A DNA stretch of 40,476 bases from Candidatus Moraniibacteriota bacterium (GCA_947311515.1 CAMZLB010000036.1:1-40476), one strand, 5' to 3'. Positions 1 to 9,005 are shown, numbered from the stretch's first letter. Numbers and translations are program-made. Notes: generated by a model from the letters alone, not told the origin.

Positions 1-141
1 ATAACAGATGAGGAATTATTGAAAGCTGAATATTTGATTGATGCTAGACCACGTAAAAGACTAGATTGGAAAACACCTGTCGAAGTATTTTATGAAAAAA
101 CTGAAATTGCTATTTATGAGTGTATTGCAATAAAAGGTTGA
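1..141 (+). CDS. IS30-family transposase, C-terminal end (cut by window edge)
   Basis: Frame 1 is open from the first base to TGA at 139-141 and gives the last 46 residues of a protein. The stretch ARPRKRLDWKTPVEVF is the typical C-terminal signature of IS30-type DDE transposases, which cut and insert the element as a small circle or dimer intermediate. Only the end of the catalytic domain is visible, so it cannot be said whether the copy is intact. The right terminal inverted repeat of the element should lie within about 100 bases after the stop; the run around 155-180 (GTCACCTCTTGGGCAC followed by T) is a candidate, but the left end is outside the window so this cannot be tested here. Confidence 0.8.
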   Translation: MTDEELLKAEYLIDARPRKRLDWKTPVEVFYEKTEIAIYECIAIKG

Positions 142-820
142 ATGTAGCCATATTATATTGTCACCTCTTGGGCACTTTTTTATATCGTCGTATAAATTAG
201 GTTATAGTTTTTTGGTATGAATTTTTATAGGGTCTATGAATTATACTCAAATAATTTATCTCTTAATTTAGTATTAAAACTTCAATGTTTTATAGAATGT
301 TTTAATTTAATAAACCTTCCTTAAAGTGTTACAAAAACTTTCACAAATGTAATTGGTGTTGGTTCACTTAAATATTTATTTAATTTTTAACAAGATCTTT
401 AGAATTTTTTTCTAACTTATGATTATTATTTGTTAAAATATTATCGATTTTACTTTCAAATTGATAGTTAGGGAAGATCTGTAACCTGTATTTATATAGT
501 TTTTATAAATTATATTTTGTAAAAATAATAAAAATATATTCTCTGTAGTTTTGTAAAGCTACTTTAAGTAAAAGAAATATGTATAAAAAATATGGAATAA
601 TAATTATTTCACAGTTTTGAACAAAACAAAATAAAAAATGGTTATGTTATCTTAGAATTTTTGACTTATAGAAAGATTTAGGATTGTATTGGCGTCTGGA
701 GTTTTAAGGTATCTTATTATTTTTTTCGCTCAACATAGACATGAATAATGATTTTTAGATAGTTCTTGAGGTTTTGTATTCAACGGACAGGAATTATGAG
801 AAAAGATTTTTAGTAAGCTC
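142..820. other. Intergenic gap, no gene seen
   Basis: About 680 very AT-rich bases lie between the transposase end and the convergently oriented membrane protein gene. All frames on both strands are cut by stops within a few tens of codons and no recognisable protein fragment was found. One copy of the dispersed intergenic repeat lies near 475-562. The first 50-100 bases probably include the right end of the IS element. Confidence 0.5.
475..562. repeat. Dispersed AT-rich intergenic repeat, copy A
   Basis: The core at 505-534 (ATAAATTATATTTTG then TAAAAATAATAAAAA) recurs almost unchanged at 3503-3535 and 8951-8984. The right flank, CTGTAGTTTTGTAAAGCTA at 542-560, resembles a stretch at about 27617-27632. 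The copies are degenerate and lie only between genes. Base composition alone makes some chance similarity likely, but the ordered match over more than 25 bases is hard to get by chance. Confidence 0.55.
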
Positions 821-3418
821 TTAAAATGGAAGTTTATAAATTTCTGAATTTGTTGAAACTGTTATAATTTTTGTTTTCTCATTTACGATGAAGTTTGTTG
901 CATCGGATAAGCCTTCATTTGTTATAGTTTTTTCTATTGATAGTGTTTTTTTATTATGTCCCGTAATAACTTTATTTTCAGTATCCAGTACCCATACAAG
1001 TTTTAAGTTCTCATTTGTGTAGACATTCTTTGCCTTTGTGGTGCCTGGTACAGTCTTCTTTGTTAGTTTTTTATTGGAAAAAACACTCAGGATATCATTT
1101 TCTGTTACATAAATATCACCATCTATAGATACAAAGGCTCTACCTGAAAAAGAAGTTCCCTTATACCATTCAGTAGCAGCATTGAATCCTCCTTCAGTTC
1201 TAGCATGTCTGGTTATAGTGTCATTTTCTAATATATAAATATATGTTAGATATGATCCTAGAGCTTTAATTTTTTTATGATCTAAATTTTTTGTTATGCT
1301 TTGTTTTTCAAAAGTGTCAACTTTGGGACTGTACGAATATAGGGCATTTTTATCCGTTATGAAAAATATATGCATCAAATCAGTCATGTATGTTGCATGA
1401 ATGATATTTCCATATTCTTTTGGAATTTTGATTATGGTTTTTTTAGTATCTTTATCAATTTTTACAAAAGAATTCATGGTGGTAATAAGTGTTTCTCCAA
1501 TAGGTAGAGGTGTTATTAATTTGGTATTATTAATATCAGTAAATTTCATGTCTTTTGAAAATGTTGTAATAGCTACCTCCTTTTCTGTTTTCTGTTTTAT
1601 TTTTCTCTTATCAGTTTCTTCTATAATATTGTTTTTATGATTACTATCTTTAGATTCTTTTACATTTTCCGTGGTAATTGTAACTGCTTTATTACTGTAA
1701 ATTTTATTAAATATCAATGGTACAGCAATCAAAATAAAAACGAAACTTGCGGTAGCTATTGTAGTTGTTTTAGATATTCCTTTGAAAAAATCTTTTATAA
1801 TACTAGAGTTATTGGATAAGTTCAACGTCTTAGTTTTGTTCGTAGTAGATTTAGATTCTTTATTTGAAGTGATGGGCTTTCTTTTTAATTTATCTTTTAT
1901 AATATGCGTTACCTTACTGGCGGTTTTTTTTGCTAAAGTAGTTGATTTTTTTACTGTTATTTTTGACAATTTAAGAGTTTTACTAATTGTGGGTAGTAGA
2001 ATTTTTTTTGCTTTATTTACTGAGTTAGAGATAGTTAGGTTGGTTGATATTGTTTCTATTGCTATCTTTTTCTTTTTTTTAGTACTGTTTATAGTTAAAT
2101 CACTCCTCCCTTCAATGACCTTGTTTGTGTCTGTTTTAGTTTGACTTTCTGGTTTTTTGAGTTTGTTAGGTATATAATTTGCTATTTTTAATTCTTTTAT
2201 ATTAGTAGTGGCATTGGAAATTTCCATTACTTTCCCTTTTTGTTTCATCTTATTTTTTTTCTTTGCTATTTCATAAACTTGCTTACTTTTTTCTTTTAAA
2301 TAATTCTTTGTACTAGGTAGAATTTGTTTAACTTTTTCAGAAGTTACTATGTCTTTTACAACGTCTAGTGTAGTTCTTGAAGATTTTAGGAGTTTGTGAT
2401 GTATTTTTGAAGAATGAGTTTGTGCTTCATAGGATAAGTCACTTACAACGTCTTTTGTTTTGTTTACTATTGCAGAAAATTGAGATTGTCTATCTGATTG
2501 AGTTTTGTCACCTTGTACGTATATGTGTCCAGTGCGTTTGTCTGTGTAGTCTCCTTTTTTTGGAGTTATAACTTCTTTTGTCTCTTCTTTAGGTGTATTT
2601 GGGCTTTCTAAAGTGAAAGCATCCGCTCCAAATACATTTACTTGCTGTTCTGATTCATCTTCAACTTCATATTCTTGTTCGCTTATTGCAGTATGAATAG
2701 GCTCATGAATTATTTTCTGTGTAACACTTACTATGGTAGTTGATGCTATTTCAGATTCATTTTTAAGTATTGTTAATATAAGTTGTTTAAATTCTTTATT
2801 GTCAAATCGTAAAGAGTTATTTTTAAGCTCGTTAAGACTTATGAAGTCCGTTAATTCATTAGATGTAATGATTAATCTATCTAGATTGTATAGAGCACCA
2901 TGTGATGTGTCTACAAAAGTTTTCATTGGAGTCGTAGCGGATTCATCAGATGCAAGTCCCTCTGATAGATTAATTATATTATTATCTCTTATGAGAAATA
3001 CAGAGCCTTTACCAGTAACGCTGAAATATACATTATTGTTATCATAAGCACAAACAGCACCGTCAATAGAACCGATCCAAGCCACGTTATCATTTTTTGC
3101 AAGTTCAGTGAGAGCTCTATTTCCTCTGAGTAAGGCTGCTTCAAATGCCTCTGAAATATTTCGTTTACTAACTGCAAAAAATTCCTTTTTGATTTCAGAA
3201 GTTAAAAAATTTACAATATGAGCATTGTATTTATCTTTATTTCTAACAATAAAAAACCCACAAATAGTACCTAGATGCTTTTGTGTAAAGTTTATACTAG
3301 TATGAGAAAATTGTTCTATGTAACCTCTATGTTTTGCAGTTTTAACGACAAATACTTCATCGAGTTCCATATTTAATATTCTTTTTTCTTTTTTGATTGT
3401 TTTTTTCTTGTTTAGCAT
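821..3418 (-). CDS. Membrane protein with PP2C-like N-terminus and propeller-like C-terminus
   Basis: The protein has 865 residues. From about residue 17 to 240 it resembles a PP2C/PPM phosphatase fold: the stretch AVCAYDNNNVYFSVTGKGS followed by a short strand and an acidic loop matches the core strands, but the metal-binding DG motif near the N-terminus of true PPM enzymes is missing, so it may be a pseudophosphatase. Residues 240-550 are a Lys/Thr/Ser-rich linker. One transmembrane helix lies near 553-572 (FVFILIAVPLIFNK). The last 230 residues, outside the membrane in this model, are beta-rich with repeated short strands (DALYSYS, DGDIYVT, KLVWVLD types), suggesting a propeller-like domain. 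The true start may be Met17 (3368-3370), because the first 16 residues are mostly Lys. Function is unknown; a signal-sensing or envelope role is inference. Confidence 0.75.
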   Translation of the reverse strand: MLNKKKTIKKEKRILNMELDEVFVVKTAKHRGYIEQFSHTSINFTQKHLGTICGFFIVRNKDKYNAHIVNFLTSEIKKEFFAVSKRNISEAFEAALLRGNRALTELAKNDNVAWIGSIDGAVCAYDNNNVYFSVTGKGSVFLIRDNNIINLSEGLASDESATTPMKTFVDTSHGALYNLDRLIITSNELTDFISLNELKNNSLRFDNKEFKQLILTILKNESEIASTTIVSVTQKIIHEPIHTAISEQEYEVEDESEQQVNVFGADAFTLESPNTPKEETKEVITPKKGDYTDKRTGHIYVQGDKTQSDRQSQFSAIVNKTKDVVSDLSYEAQTHSSKIHHKLLKSSRTTLDVVKDIVTSEKVKQILPSTKNYLKEKSKQVYEIAKKKNKMKQKGKVMEISNATTNIKELKIANYIPNKLKKPESQTKTDTNKVIEGRSDLTINSTKKKKKIAIETISTNLTISNSVNKAKKILLPTISKTLKLSKITVKKSTTLAKKTASKVTHIIKDKLKRKPITSNKESKSTTNKTKTLNLSNNSSIIKDFFKGISKTTTIATASFVFILIAVPLIFNKIYSNKAVTITTENVKESKDSNHKNNIIEETDKRKIKQKTEKEVAITTFSKDMKFTDINNTKLITPLPIGETLITTMNSFVKIDKDTKKTIIKIPKEYGNIIHATYMTDLMHIFFITDKNALYSYSPKVDTFEKQSITKNLDHKKIKALGSYLTYIYILENDTITRHARTEGGFNAATEWYKGTSFSGRAFVSIDGDIYVTENDILSVFSNKKLTKKTVPGTTKAKNVYTNENLKLVWVLDTENKVITGHNKKTLSIEKTITNEGLSDATNFIVNEKTKIITVSTNSEIYKLPF

Positions 3419-3427
3419 AATATCTTA

Positions 3428-3560
3428 GGAGAATCTGCAAAGCTAATTTATTAATAAAAGTAAGAAGTAAATTTTCAGTAATATGTGATTTCTAAGGTTT
3501 CCATAAATTATATTTTGAAAATAATAATAAAAAGACTAATTTTTGGAATTTTATAGAGCC
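3428..3560. repeat. Dispersed AT-rich intergenic repeat, copy B
   Basis: This stretch aligns over about 130 bases with 8863-9005. Both contain a left block around TTATTAATAAAA and the core ATTATATTTTG followed by AAAATAATAAAAAGA. The left edge, GGAGAATCTGCAAAGCT (3428-3444), also matches GGAGAATCTGTAAAACT at 21961-21977. It lies between divergently transcribed genes (the membrane protein on minus and the thioredoxin/CcdA gene on plus), so it may also hold their promoters. Confidence 0.55.
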
Positions 3561-3623
3561 TCCTTAATATTATACAGTGTATTTTAGATATTTAAAAGAG
3601 TACAATTATAGTCTTATTTTTTT

Positions 3624-3652
3624 TTGGAGTGTAATGTGATATAATCTATAAT
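3624..3652 (+). promoter_or_regulatory. Promoter of the thioredoxin/CcdA gene
   Basis: TTGGAG (3624-3629) and TATAAT (3647-3652) are separated by 17 bases, a good sigma-70 type match. Transcription would start near 3659, about 22 bases before the start codon. No ribosome binding site is visible in that leader. A second TATAAT lies at 3640-3645. Confidence 0.6.
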
Positions 3653-3680
3653 AGTAATTACCTGATAAATGATATAAGTT

Positions 3681-4934
3681 ATGAATAAATTTTTAGTAAT
3701 AGCTGTTTTCATATTTCTATTTAGTATTGTCTCTGTGTCAGAGGCACACCCTCATGATAAAGATAATGGAATAATAAGTGAAAAAAAGACAGAAATTATT
3801 TTTTTTGAGAGGAATGGGTGCGGAGCTTGTAAAAATGAAAAGAAGTTTCTTGAAAGTAATAGTATCATAAATAATGAATATAATGTTACATTTTTGGATA
3901 TTGGCATAAAAGAAAATAAAGAAAAATGGAGTAAGATTATAAATTTTCATGACTTATCCAAAGTTACACCAATAACTTTAATTGGAGGAGATGTTTTGGT
4001 TGGTTTTTCTAAAAAAACAACAGAGGAAAGGATTTTGGGTTATAGTGAAAATCACAAAAAATATGGACTTGAATATTATTTCAAAAAAAAAGATGGAGAA
4101 ACTGGTAATGAATCATCAGTTGCCTCTTGTAGTGTTGATGAAGCTTCAGCTTGTTCTATAAATGGAAATAGCGAATCCAAGTCTAATTTCAACCTACCAT
4201 TTTTTGGGGAAATAAATGTAAAGGAAACTTCACTTTTTATACTTTCTATTGTGCTAGGTTTTATTGACGGATTTAATCCCTGTGCTATGTGGGTTTTACT
4301 TACTTTTCTGTTGATTTTGTCACAAATTGGAAATAAGAAAAAAATGATTTATCTAGCAGGTCTATTTATTGTTGCAGAGGCTGTTATGTATTTTTTCATA
4401 TTAAATGTTTGGTATAAAACTTGGGATTTTATAAGTTTGGATGTATTTGTAACTCCTATAATTGGCGTGGTTGCTGTAGGTGGTGGACTATATTTCTTGT
4501 ATAAATATCATAAAAGCAAGGGTCAGCTTACGTGCGATATAACAAGTTTAGAGTATCAACAGAAAACTACACAAAAAATAAAAAATGTAGTTTCAAAGCC
4601 AATAACTATAATCACAAGTCTAGCAGTTCTTGGAATTGCTTTTTCTGTGAATATTATAGAATTTGCATGTTCTGTAGGAATCGTTCAATCATTTACAAAA
4701 ATTTTGGAAATTAATAGTTTAAGTTTTGTTTCTCAACAGTGGTATGCATTTATTTATACTTTATCATATATGATAGATGATTTTATAATTTTTGGACTTG
4801 CGATTTTTGGATTTCAGAAGTTTCATGCAGTAGGTGAAAAATATTCACATTTATCTATGCTTATTGGTGGGATTTTGCTTATATTATTAGGTGCAATGCT
4901 TATATTTAATCCTGAATTTCTGATGTTTTCTTGA
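3681..4934 (+). CDS. Thioredoxin-like domain fused to CcdA/DsbD-type membrane domain
   Basis: The protein has 417 residues with a signal peptide at about 1-22 (cleavage near SEA-H). Residues 36-130 form a thioredoxin/glutaredoxin-like domain with a CxxC redox pair, C47-G-A-C50. After a Cys-containing linker (C150, C158) come about six membrane helices of the DsbD/CcdA type. The family's two intramembrane cysteines are visible as C201 in FNPCAMW and C330 in EFACSVG. CcdA/DsbD proteins move electrons from cytoplasmic thioredoxin across the membrane to keep outside disulfides reduced or to support isomerisation. Here donor channel and acceptor domain are in one chain. The order, periplasmic domain first, is unlike CcdA alone. 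The gene has its own promoter and stands alone. The Cys-rich secreted protein at 29442-30692 is a plausible client, but that is inference. Confidence 0.85.
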   Translation: MNKFLVIAVFIFLFSIVSVSEAHPHDKDNGIISEKKTEIIFFERNGCGACKNEKKFLESNSIINNEYNVTFLDIGIKENKEKWSKIINFHDLSKVTPITLIGGDVLVGFSKKTTEERILGYSENHKKYGLEYYFKKKDGETGNESSVASCSVDEASACSINGNSESKSNFNLPFFGEINVKETSLFILSIVLGFIDGFNPCAMWVLLTFLLILSQIGNKKKMIYLAGLFIVAEAVMYFFILNVWYKTWDFISLDVFVTPIIGVVAVGGGLYFLYKYHKSKGQLTCDITSLEYQQKTTQKIKNVVSKPITIITSLAVLGIAFSVNIIEFACSVGIVQSFTKILEINSLSFVSQQWYAFIYTLSYMIDDFIIFGLAIFGFQKFHAVGEKYSHLSMLIGGILLILLGAMLIFNPEFLMFS

Positions 4935-5005
4935 AATTGTAATTTATTTTTTGCAAGAGTGGAAAAGTAGTGTAAACTAAAGAAAGGTTTGTGAAATGTT
5001 AGATT

Positions 5006-5057
5006 AACAAAGTTTTTATAATTTAGCTAGTAGGTAAATTTTACAAATTACTTTGTT
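5006..5057. repeat. Imperfect inverted repeat upstream of smc
   Basis: AACAAAGT (5006-5013) and ACTTTGTT (5050-5057) are perfect 8-base arms, and the sequence inside continues to pair imperfectly. It could form a hairpin after the 3681-4934 gene, but no T-run follows, so it is a weak terminator candidate. Confidence 0.35.
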
Positions 5058-5147
5058 GGTACAAGATTTTTGATGAAATAGATTTTATAGACAATTCTGA
5101 TAAACATAGTTTATGGAGTATTGTGTATATTTTTAAAGAGAATGGAG

Positions 5148-5175
5148 TTGATTCACTTAAAATTATTAGTAATAT
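5148..5175 (+). promoter_or_regulatory. Putative promoter of the SMC-like gene
   Basis: TTGATT (5148-5153) and TAATAT (5170-5175) are 16 bases apart. Transcription would begin close to the GTG at 5184, giving a leaderless or nearly leaderless message. This supports GTG 5184 as the start. Confidence 0.4.
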
Positions 5176-5183
5176 TTTTGTCT

Positions 5184-7457
5184 GTGTATTTAAAACAAAT
5201 TGAATTGAATGGATTTAAGTCCTTTGCGGAGTCAACAGTTATATCTTTTGTTTCTGGTTATTTTGTGAGTGGTGATAATATAGGAATAACAGCAATAGTG
5301 GGACCAAACGGCTCTGGTAAATCAAATGTTTCGGACGCTATAAGATGGGTTATGGGTGAGCAGTCCATGAAATCACTTAGAGGAAATAAGGGTAGTGATG
5401 TAATTTTTTCAGGTTCAGAAAAAAAGGGAAGTATGTCATTTGCTAGGGTTGCGCTTGTTTTTGATAATGTAGATAAAATTTTGCCCATTGAGTATGATGA
5501 GGTTGTTATTGAAAGAAAAATGTACAGAAATGGTGATAGTGAATACCTCATAAATGGAGCTAGAGTGAGATTACTTGATATTGTAGATATTTTTGCACGT
5601 TCTGGTATAGGAAAGGGAACATATACGGTTGTAGGACAAGGTATGACAGATGCAATATTAAATGCAAGTCCAGTAGAGCGTAGGTTTATGATAGAAGATG
5701 CTGCAGGTGTTAAACATGATCAAATTAGAAAAATTAGATCAGAAAAAAAATTAATAAAAACAAAAGAAAATTTAGATAGAACGAAAGAGCTTATAGTAGA
5801 AATTGAGCCACACTTAAGGATGTTAAAAAGACAGTCAGAAAAAGCTACACGAAGTAAAGTAATTTATGAAGAACTTAGGAACTTGCAATATGTTTACTTT
5901 GGTTTTATGTGGAAGCTTTATTCAAAGAAGAAGAATAAGTTAGAGTGTAAAAAGTTAGATTTTGAAAAAGTACTAAATAGAGCATTAAGGGCAGTGAATG
6001 AATTAAATGAAAAAATTGCAATAGAGTCAAAAAAAGTTCAAAAAGCACAGGTTGTAAGTGAATATGAAGAATTAAAAAAGAAGCTTTATGAGGAAATGAG
6101 AAAGGCTGATCAAAAAGTTGCAATAATTCATGGAAAAATTGCAGTTGAAAGGGAGAGAAAAGTCACAGAGCAAAAAGTCAAGAGTATTCCAGTTGATTTG
6201 AATTATGTAAGAGAAAAACTAACCTTAATTCAAGAAAAACATAAAGAACTTTTGCAAGAACTAGACAAAGTTATAGATATAAAACAATTAGGTGCAATAA
6301 ATAAGAAAATTGCGTCTGTACAAAAAGATTTGGATGAACTCTACAGTGATGCAGGTAAAAAAACTGTAGTATTGCCAATGATAGTAAATGAGGAAAAGAT
6401 GACAGAAATAGATAAGTCTATAAAGAAATATGAAAAAGAAATCCTAGAAGGAAATAGATTGAGAGCAAAAATCCAAGATGAGATAAGTAAGTTAAATGAA
6501 AAAATAACAAAAGAGGTTTTACAAGATAAAGAAGCTCGAGCTAAATTTTTTGCATTAGAAAGAGAACTTCGTTTATCACAAGATAAATTAAATAATGAGC
6601 AAAATACATGCAATGAGATAAAAATTGAAATCGCAAGAATAGAAGTTTATGAAGAAGATATAAGGAGAGAAGTTATGGAGGATTTGAATATAGATATAAC
6701 TGAAATAACTTTTGATAAAGTTAAAAATATTGATAAAGATAACCTTCTTTTGAAAATTAATAAACTTAAAAGTGAATATGAGCGCATAGGTAGAATTGAT
6801 CCTATGATTGTGGAAGAGTATGAAGAAACAAAAGAGAGATTTGAATTTCTTACAACTGAATCAGAAGATTTAGAAAAAACTATTATTAAACTTAGGAGAA
6901 TTATAGTAGAAATGGACAAAAAAATTCATGATGCTTTTATAAAGGCTTATAAGGAAATTGATAGAGAATTTACTAAATATTTTAGAATTCTTTTTAATGG
7001 AGGTAATGCAAAACTCAAAAAAATTAATGTAGAAATGGGAGGAGGAAAGAAGCAAGATGATGAAAATGTTTGTGAAATAGGCAGTGAGGATGATAATAAA
7101 AAAAATTTGAAAATAGAGATTGGTGTTGAAATAAGTGTAACTCCACCAGGAAAAAAAATCAAACAACTCTCACTTCTTTCTGGTGGTGAGAGGTCTCTCA
7201 CGTCAATTGCAATGCTTTTTGCTATTATAGCATATAATCCGCCACCGTTTATTGTACTTGATGAGGTAGAAGCTGCACTTGATGAGGCTAATTCTAGACG
7301 ACTTGCAAAGATTTTTAAAGAGTTGAGTGATAAGACTCAGTTTATCATAATTACTCACAATAGAGAGACTATGAGACATTCAGACAAGCTTTATGGTGTG
7401 ACCATGGGGAGTAATGGTATTTCTCAGGTTCTTAGCGTAGAGTTAGATGCATTGTAA
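5184..7457 (+). CDS. smc: SMC-like chromosome segregation ATPase, hinge-less short form
   Basis: The start is taken as GTG 5184, giving MYLKQIELNGFKSFA, the classic SMC N-terminus; upstream in-frame codons to 5121 give a hydrophobic extension with no family match. The protein has 757 residues. Walker A is GPNGSGKSN (about 40-48), the signature LSGGE is near 665-669 and Walker B FIVLDEVEAALDE is near 689-701, so both halves of the ABC head are intact. Between them is a charged coiled coil of about 400 residues. Bacterial SMC is usually 1150-1200 residues with a globular hinge of about 150 residues in the middle. No glycine-rich hinge and no Rad50-type CxxC hook can be seen here. It probably still compacts DNA, but must dimerise differently. 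No scpA or scpB is in the window. SMC-family head identity is certain; orthology to standard Smc is likely. Confidence 0.85.
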   Translation: MYLKQIELNGFKSFAESTVISFVSGYFVSGDNIGITAIVGPNGSGKSNVSDAIRWVMGEQSMKSLRGNKGSDVIFSGSEKKGSMSFARVALVFDNVDKILPIEYDEVVIERKMYRNGDSEYLINGARVRLLDIVDIFARSGIGKGTYTVVGQGMTDAILNASPVERRFMIEDAAGVKHDQIRKIRSEKKLIKTKENLDRTKELIVEIEPHLRMLKRQSEKATRSKVIYEELRNLQYVYFGFMWKLYSKKKNKLECKKLDFEKVLNRALRAVNELNEKIAIESKKVQKAQVVSEYEELKKKLYEEMRKADQKVAIIHGKIAVERERKVTEQKVKSIPVDLNYVREKLTLIQEKHKELLQELDKVIDIKQLGAINKKIASVQKDLDELYSDAGKKTVVLPMIVNEEKMTEIDKSIKKYEKEILEGNRLRAKIQDEISKLNEKITKEVLQDKEARAKFFALERELRLSQDKLNNEQNTCNEIKIEIARIEVYEEDIRREVMEDLNIDITEITFDKVKNIDKDNLLLKINKLKSEYERIGRIDPMIVEEYEETKERFEFLTTESEDLEKTIIKLRRIIVEMDKKIHDAFIKAYKEIDREFTKYFRILFNGGNAKLKKINVEMGGGKKQDDENVCEIGSEDDNKKNLKIEIGVEISVTPPGKKIKQLSLLSGGERSLTSIAMLFAIIAYNPPPFIVLDEVEAALDEANSRRLAKIFKELSDKTQFIIITHNRETMRHSDKLYGVTMGSNGISQVLSVELDAL

Positions 7458-7475
7458 GTTTCAGGGTCTCTCCTT

Positions 7476-7490
7476 AGAACCTGTCTAAAA
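7476..7490 (+). repeat. Short gene-end repeat, copy 1
   Basis: AGAACCTGTCTAAAA lies 19 bases after the smc stop. Near-identical copies lie just after the khpA stop (9508-9522) and across the uppS stop (12509-12523). They may be ends of a degraded small element. Confidence 0.45.
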
Positions 7491-7577
7491 TCTCTTAATT
7501 GCTAAAGTTTCCCTATTTTTGCTACAAATTATTCAAATTAGAAGTTACTGAAAATGGCATACTGCAATTTTTTTTGA

Positions 7578-8810
7578 CTATAGGTACATTGTAGGATTTA
7601 CTGTGCCGCCCGAAGGAATATAAATACCTTTTACCTTAGTAGATTCAATTACCTTGAAAGTTGTTTGAGCAAATACTGAGAAGTGAAGATGTACTCCAGT
7701 GGAAAATCCTGTAGTTCCCATAATTCCTAAACTGTCACCTTTGTCGATTTTGGAGCCTTTTGACACACTAATTATTGATAAATGAGCATATAGTGTGACC
7801 AGTCCGTTTAAATGGTCTACAGCGACCCATTTGCCATAACCATAGCGTCCCATATTTCCAGTAGCTACAACTATGCCATCAGATGCTGACATTATGGTTT
7901 TACTACCTCTTGCAGCATAGTCTACACCATTATGATGACCTCCTTTGTAATGATGAGAATAAAATGTTTTTCCATAACCTTGTGTTACTACGTAAGGTTT
8001 TTTCACAGGTCTCTTTAAGTTAGCTTCTTCTTTAGTGGGTAAATCAGATAATGAAAAATTTCCAATCTGAGCACTAGAAAGTGAATTTATCTCATTTTGT
8101 ACCTGTAGTTGTTGTAACTTTATACCCTTTAATTCAGTTTCAAAGGCGCGTTTTTCTACTGCTACTCGTCCTGCTAGTATAGATTTATAATTTTTGGAAT
8201 TTTCAAGGTAAATATTTTGTTCATTTAAATCGAATTGTACGTTTTGAATGTCTTTCTTTTTAAATTCCAGTTTTGAAATGTCTTTTTCTAGGGTTATTTG
8301 TTCTTCTGTAATAAAAGTTAACATGTCATGAATTTTGGATGCAGTTTGTTCAATTTTATCCTTTGAATGAAATGCTTCAACGGAAGAAGGGGAGAATAAT
8401 CTTCGGATATTATTATCATAAGAAGATGTTTGATATCTATTTAAAAGTATTTTTTTTAAGAGTTCTTTTTGAGAATTCATAACAATAATTTTTTGTGATA
8501 TTTTATTTTCTATCTTCTGTATATCAGATTCAATATCTCTAACTTTCTTTCTACTTTCTTTTATATCACTCTCTAGTTTTTTGCTTTGTGATTCTAATTC
8601 CTTAACTTGAGCTTTGATAGCTGTTTCTTCTTTCTTTTTTAAATTTATCAAATTTTTATATTTTTCTTCTTTCTTTTCTAATTGCTTTAGTTTTTTTTCT
8701 TTTTCATCCGTTGTAGATGCTAAAGTGTAACTAGTTATCCCAAAAAATATAAATATAATAAAAATGACTAAATGTGAGGCAATTTTAAATTTTTGGTTTA
8801 TTTTGTTCAT
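7578..8810 (-). CDS. EnvC-like murein hydrolase: coiled coil plus M23 peptidase
   Basis: The protein has 410 residues with an N-terminal signal anchor at about 10-31, a long Lys/Glu-rich coiled coil at about 35-250, and a C-terminal LytM/M23 metallopeptidase domain at about 275-405. The zinc and catalytic residues are present: H293-x3-D297 in HHNGVD, H343 in YAHL and H374/H376 in HLHF, so the domain looks active rather than an EnvC-type degenerate activator. M23 enzymes cut peptide bridges in peptidoglycan. Proteins of this layout are partners of FtsEX in division in many bacteria, and ftsE/ftsX are in the same window (20.3-21.9 kb). That partnership is inference. The gene converges with smc. 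Confidence 0.9.
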   Translation of the reverse strand: MNKINQKFKIASHLVIFIIFIFFGITSYTLASTTDEKEKKLKQLEKKEEKYKNLINLKKKEETAIKAQVKELESQSKKLESDIKESRKKVRDIESDIQKIENKISQKIIVMNSQKELLKKILLNRYQTSSYDNNIRRLFSPSSVEAFHSKDKIEQTASKIHDMLTFITEEQITLEKDISKLEFKKKDIQNVQFDLNEQNIYLENSKNYKSILAGRVAVEKRAFETELKGIKLQQLQVQNEINSLSSAQIGNFSLSDLPTKEEANLKRPVKKPYVVTQGYGKTFYSHHYKGGHHNGVDYAARGSKTIMSASDGIVVATGNMGRYGYGKWVAVDHLNGLVTLYAHLSIISVSKGSKIDKGDSLGIMGTTGFSTGVHLHFSVFAQTTFKVIESTKVKGIYIPSGGTVNPTMYL

Positions 8811-8862
8811 ATGTTTATTATAACAGAAAATAAAAAAAAACTTTATACAATAGTTATATGAG

Positions 8863-9005
8863 TAAGAAGAACTTGAAGAGTCAACTTATTAATAAAAATT
8901 AAGAAAATAGATATAAATACATTTTAAAAAGACTTTATTCATTGGGTTTTAATGAATTATATTTTGTAAAAAATAATAAAAAGAGTAATTCATAGAGTTT
9001 TCTAG
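8863..9005. repeat. Dispersed AT-rich intergenic repeat, copy C
   Basis: Aligns with 3428-3560 over its length, including TTATTAATAAAA (8885-8896 region) and the core ATTATATTTTG with AAAATAATAAAAAGA (8957-8984). It lies between the divergent M23 hydrolase and khpA genes, just upstream of the khpA promoter. Confidence 0.55.

Noticed and set aside
1401-3047. Several plus-strand open frames inside the large minus-strand membrane protein gene.
   Set aside because: They are shadows of a long gene with clear protein character; their residues are Phe/Leu/Ser-rich as expected of antisense frames.
5121-5183. Earlier start of the SMC gene at TTG 5121 or ATG 5142.
   Set aside because: The added residues are hydrophobic, have no family match, and lie over another coding-like frame (about 5026-5203); GTG 5184 gives the standard N-terminus and follows a promoter.
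5026-5203. Open frame of nearly 60 codons overlapping the SMC start (contains FIDNSDKHSLWSIVYIF).
   Set aside because: It has no usual start codon at its beginning and no recognised family; possibly a gene remnant, but too weak to list as a gene.
6341-7201. Minus-strand open frames within the SMC gene.
   Set aside because: Antisense shadows of a conserved gene.
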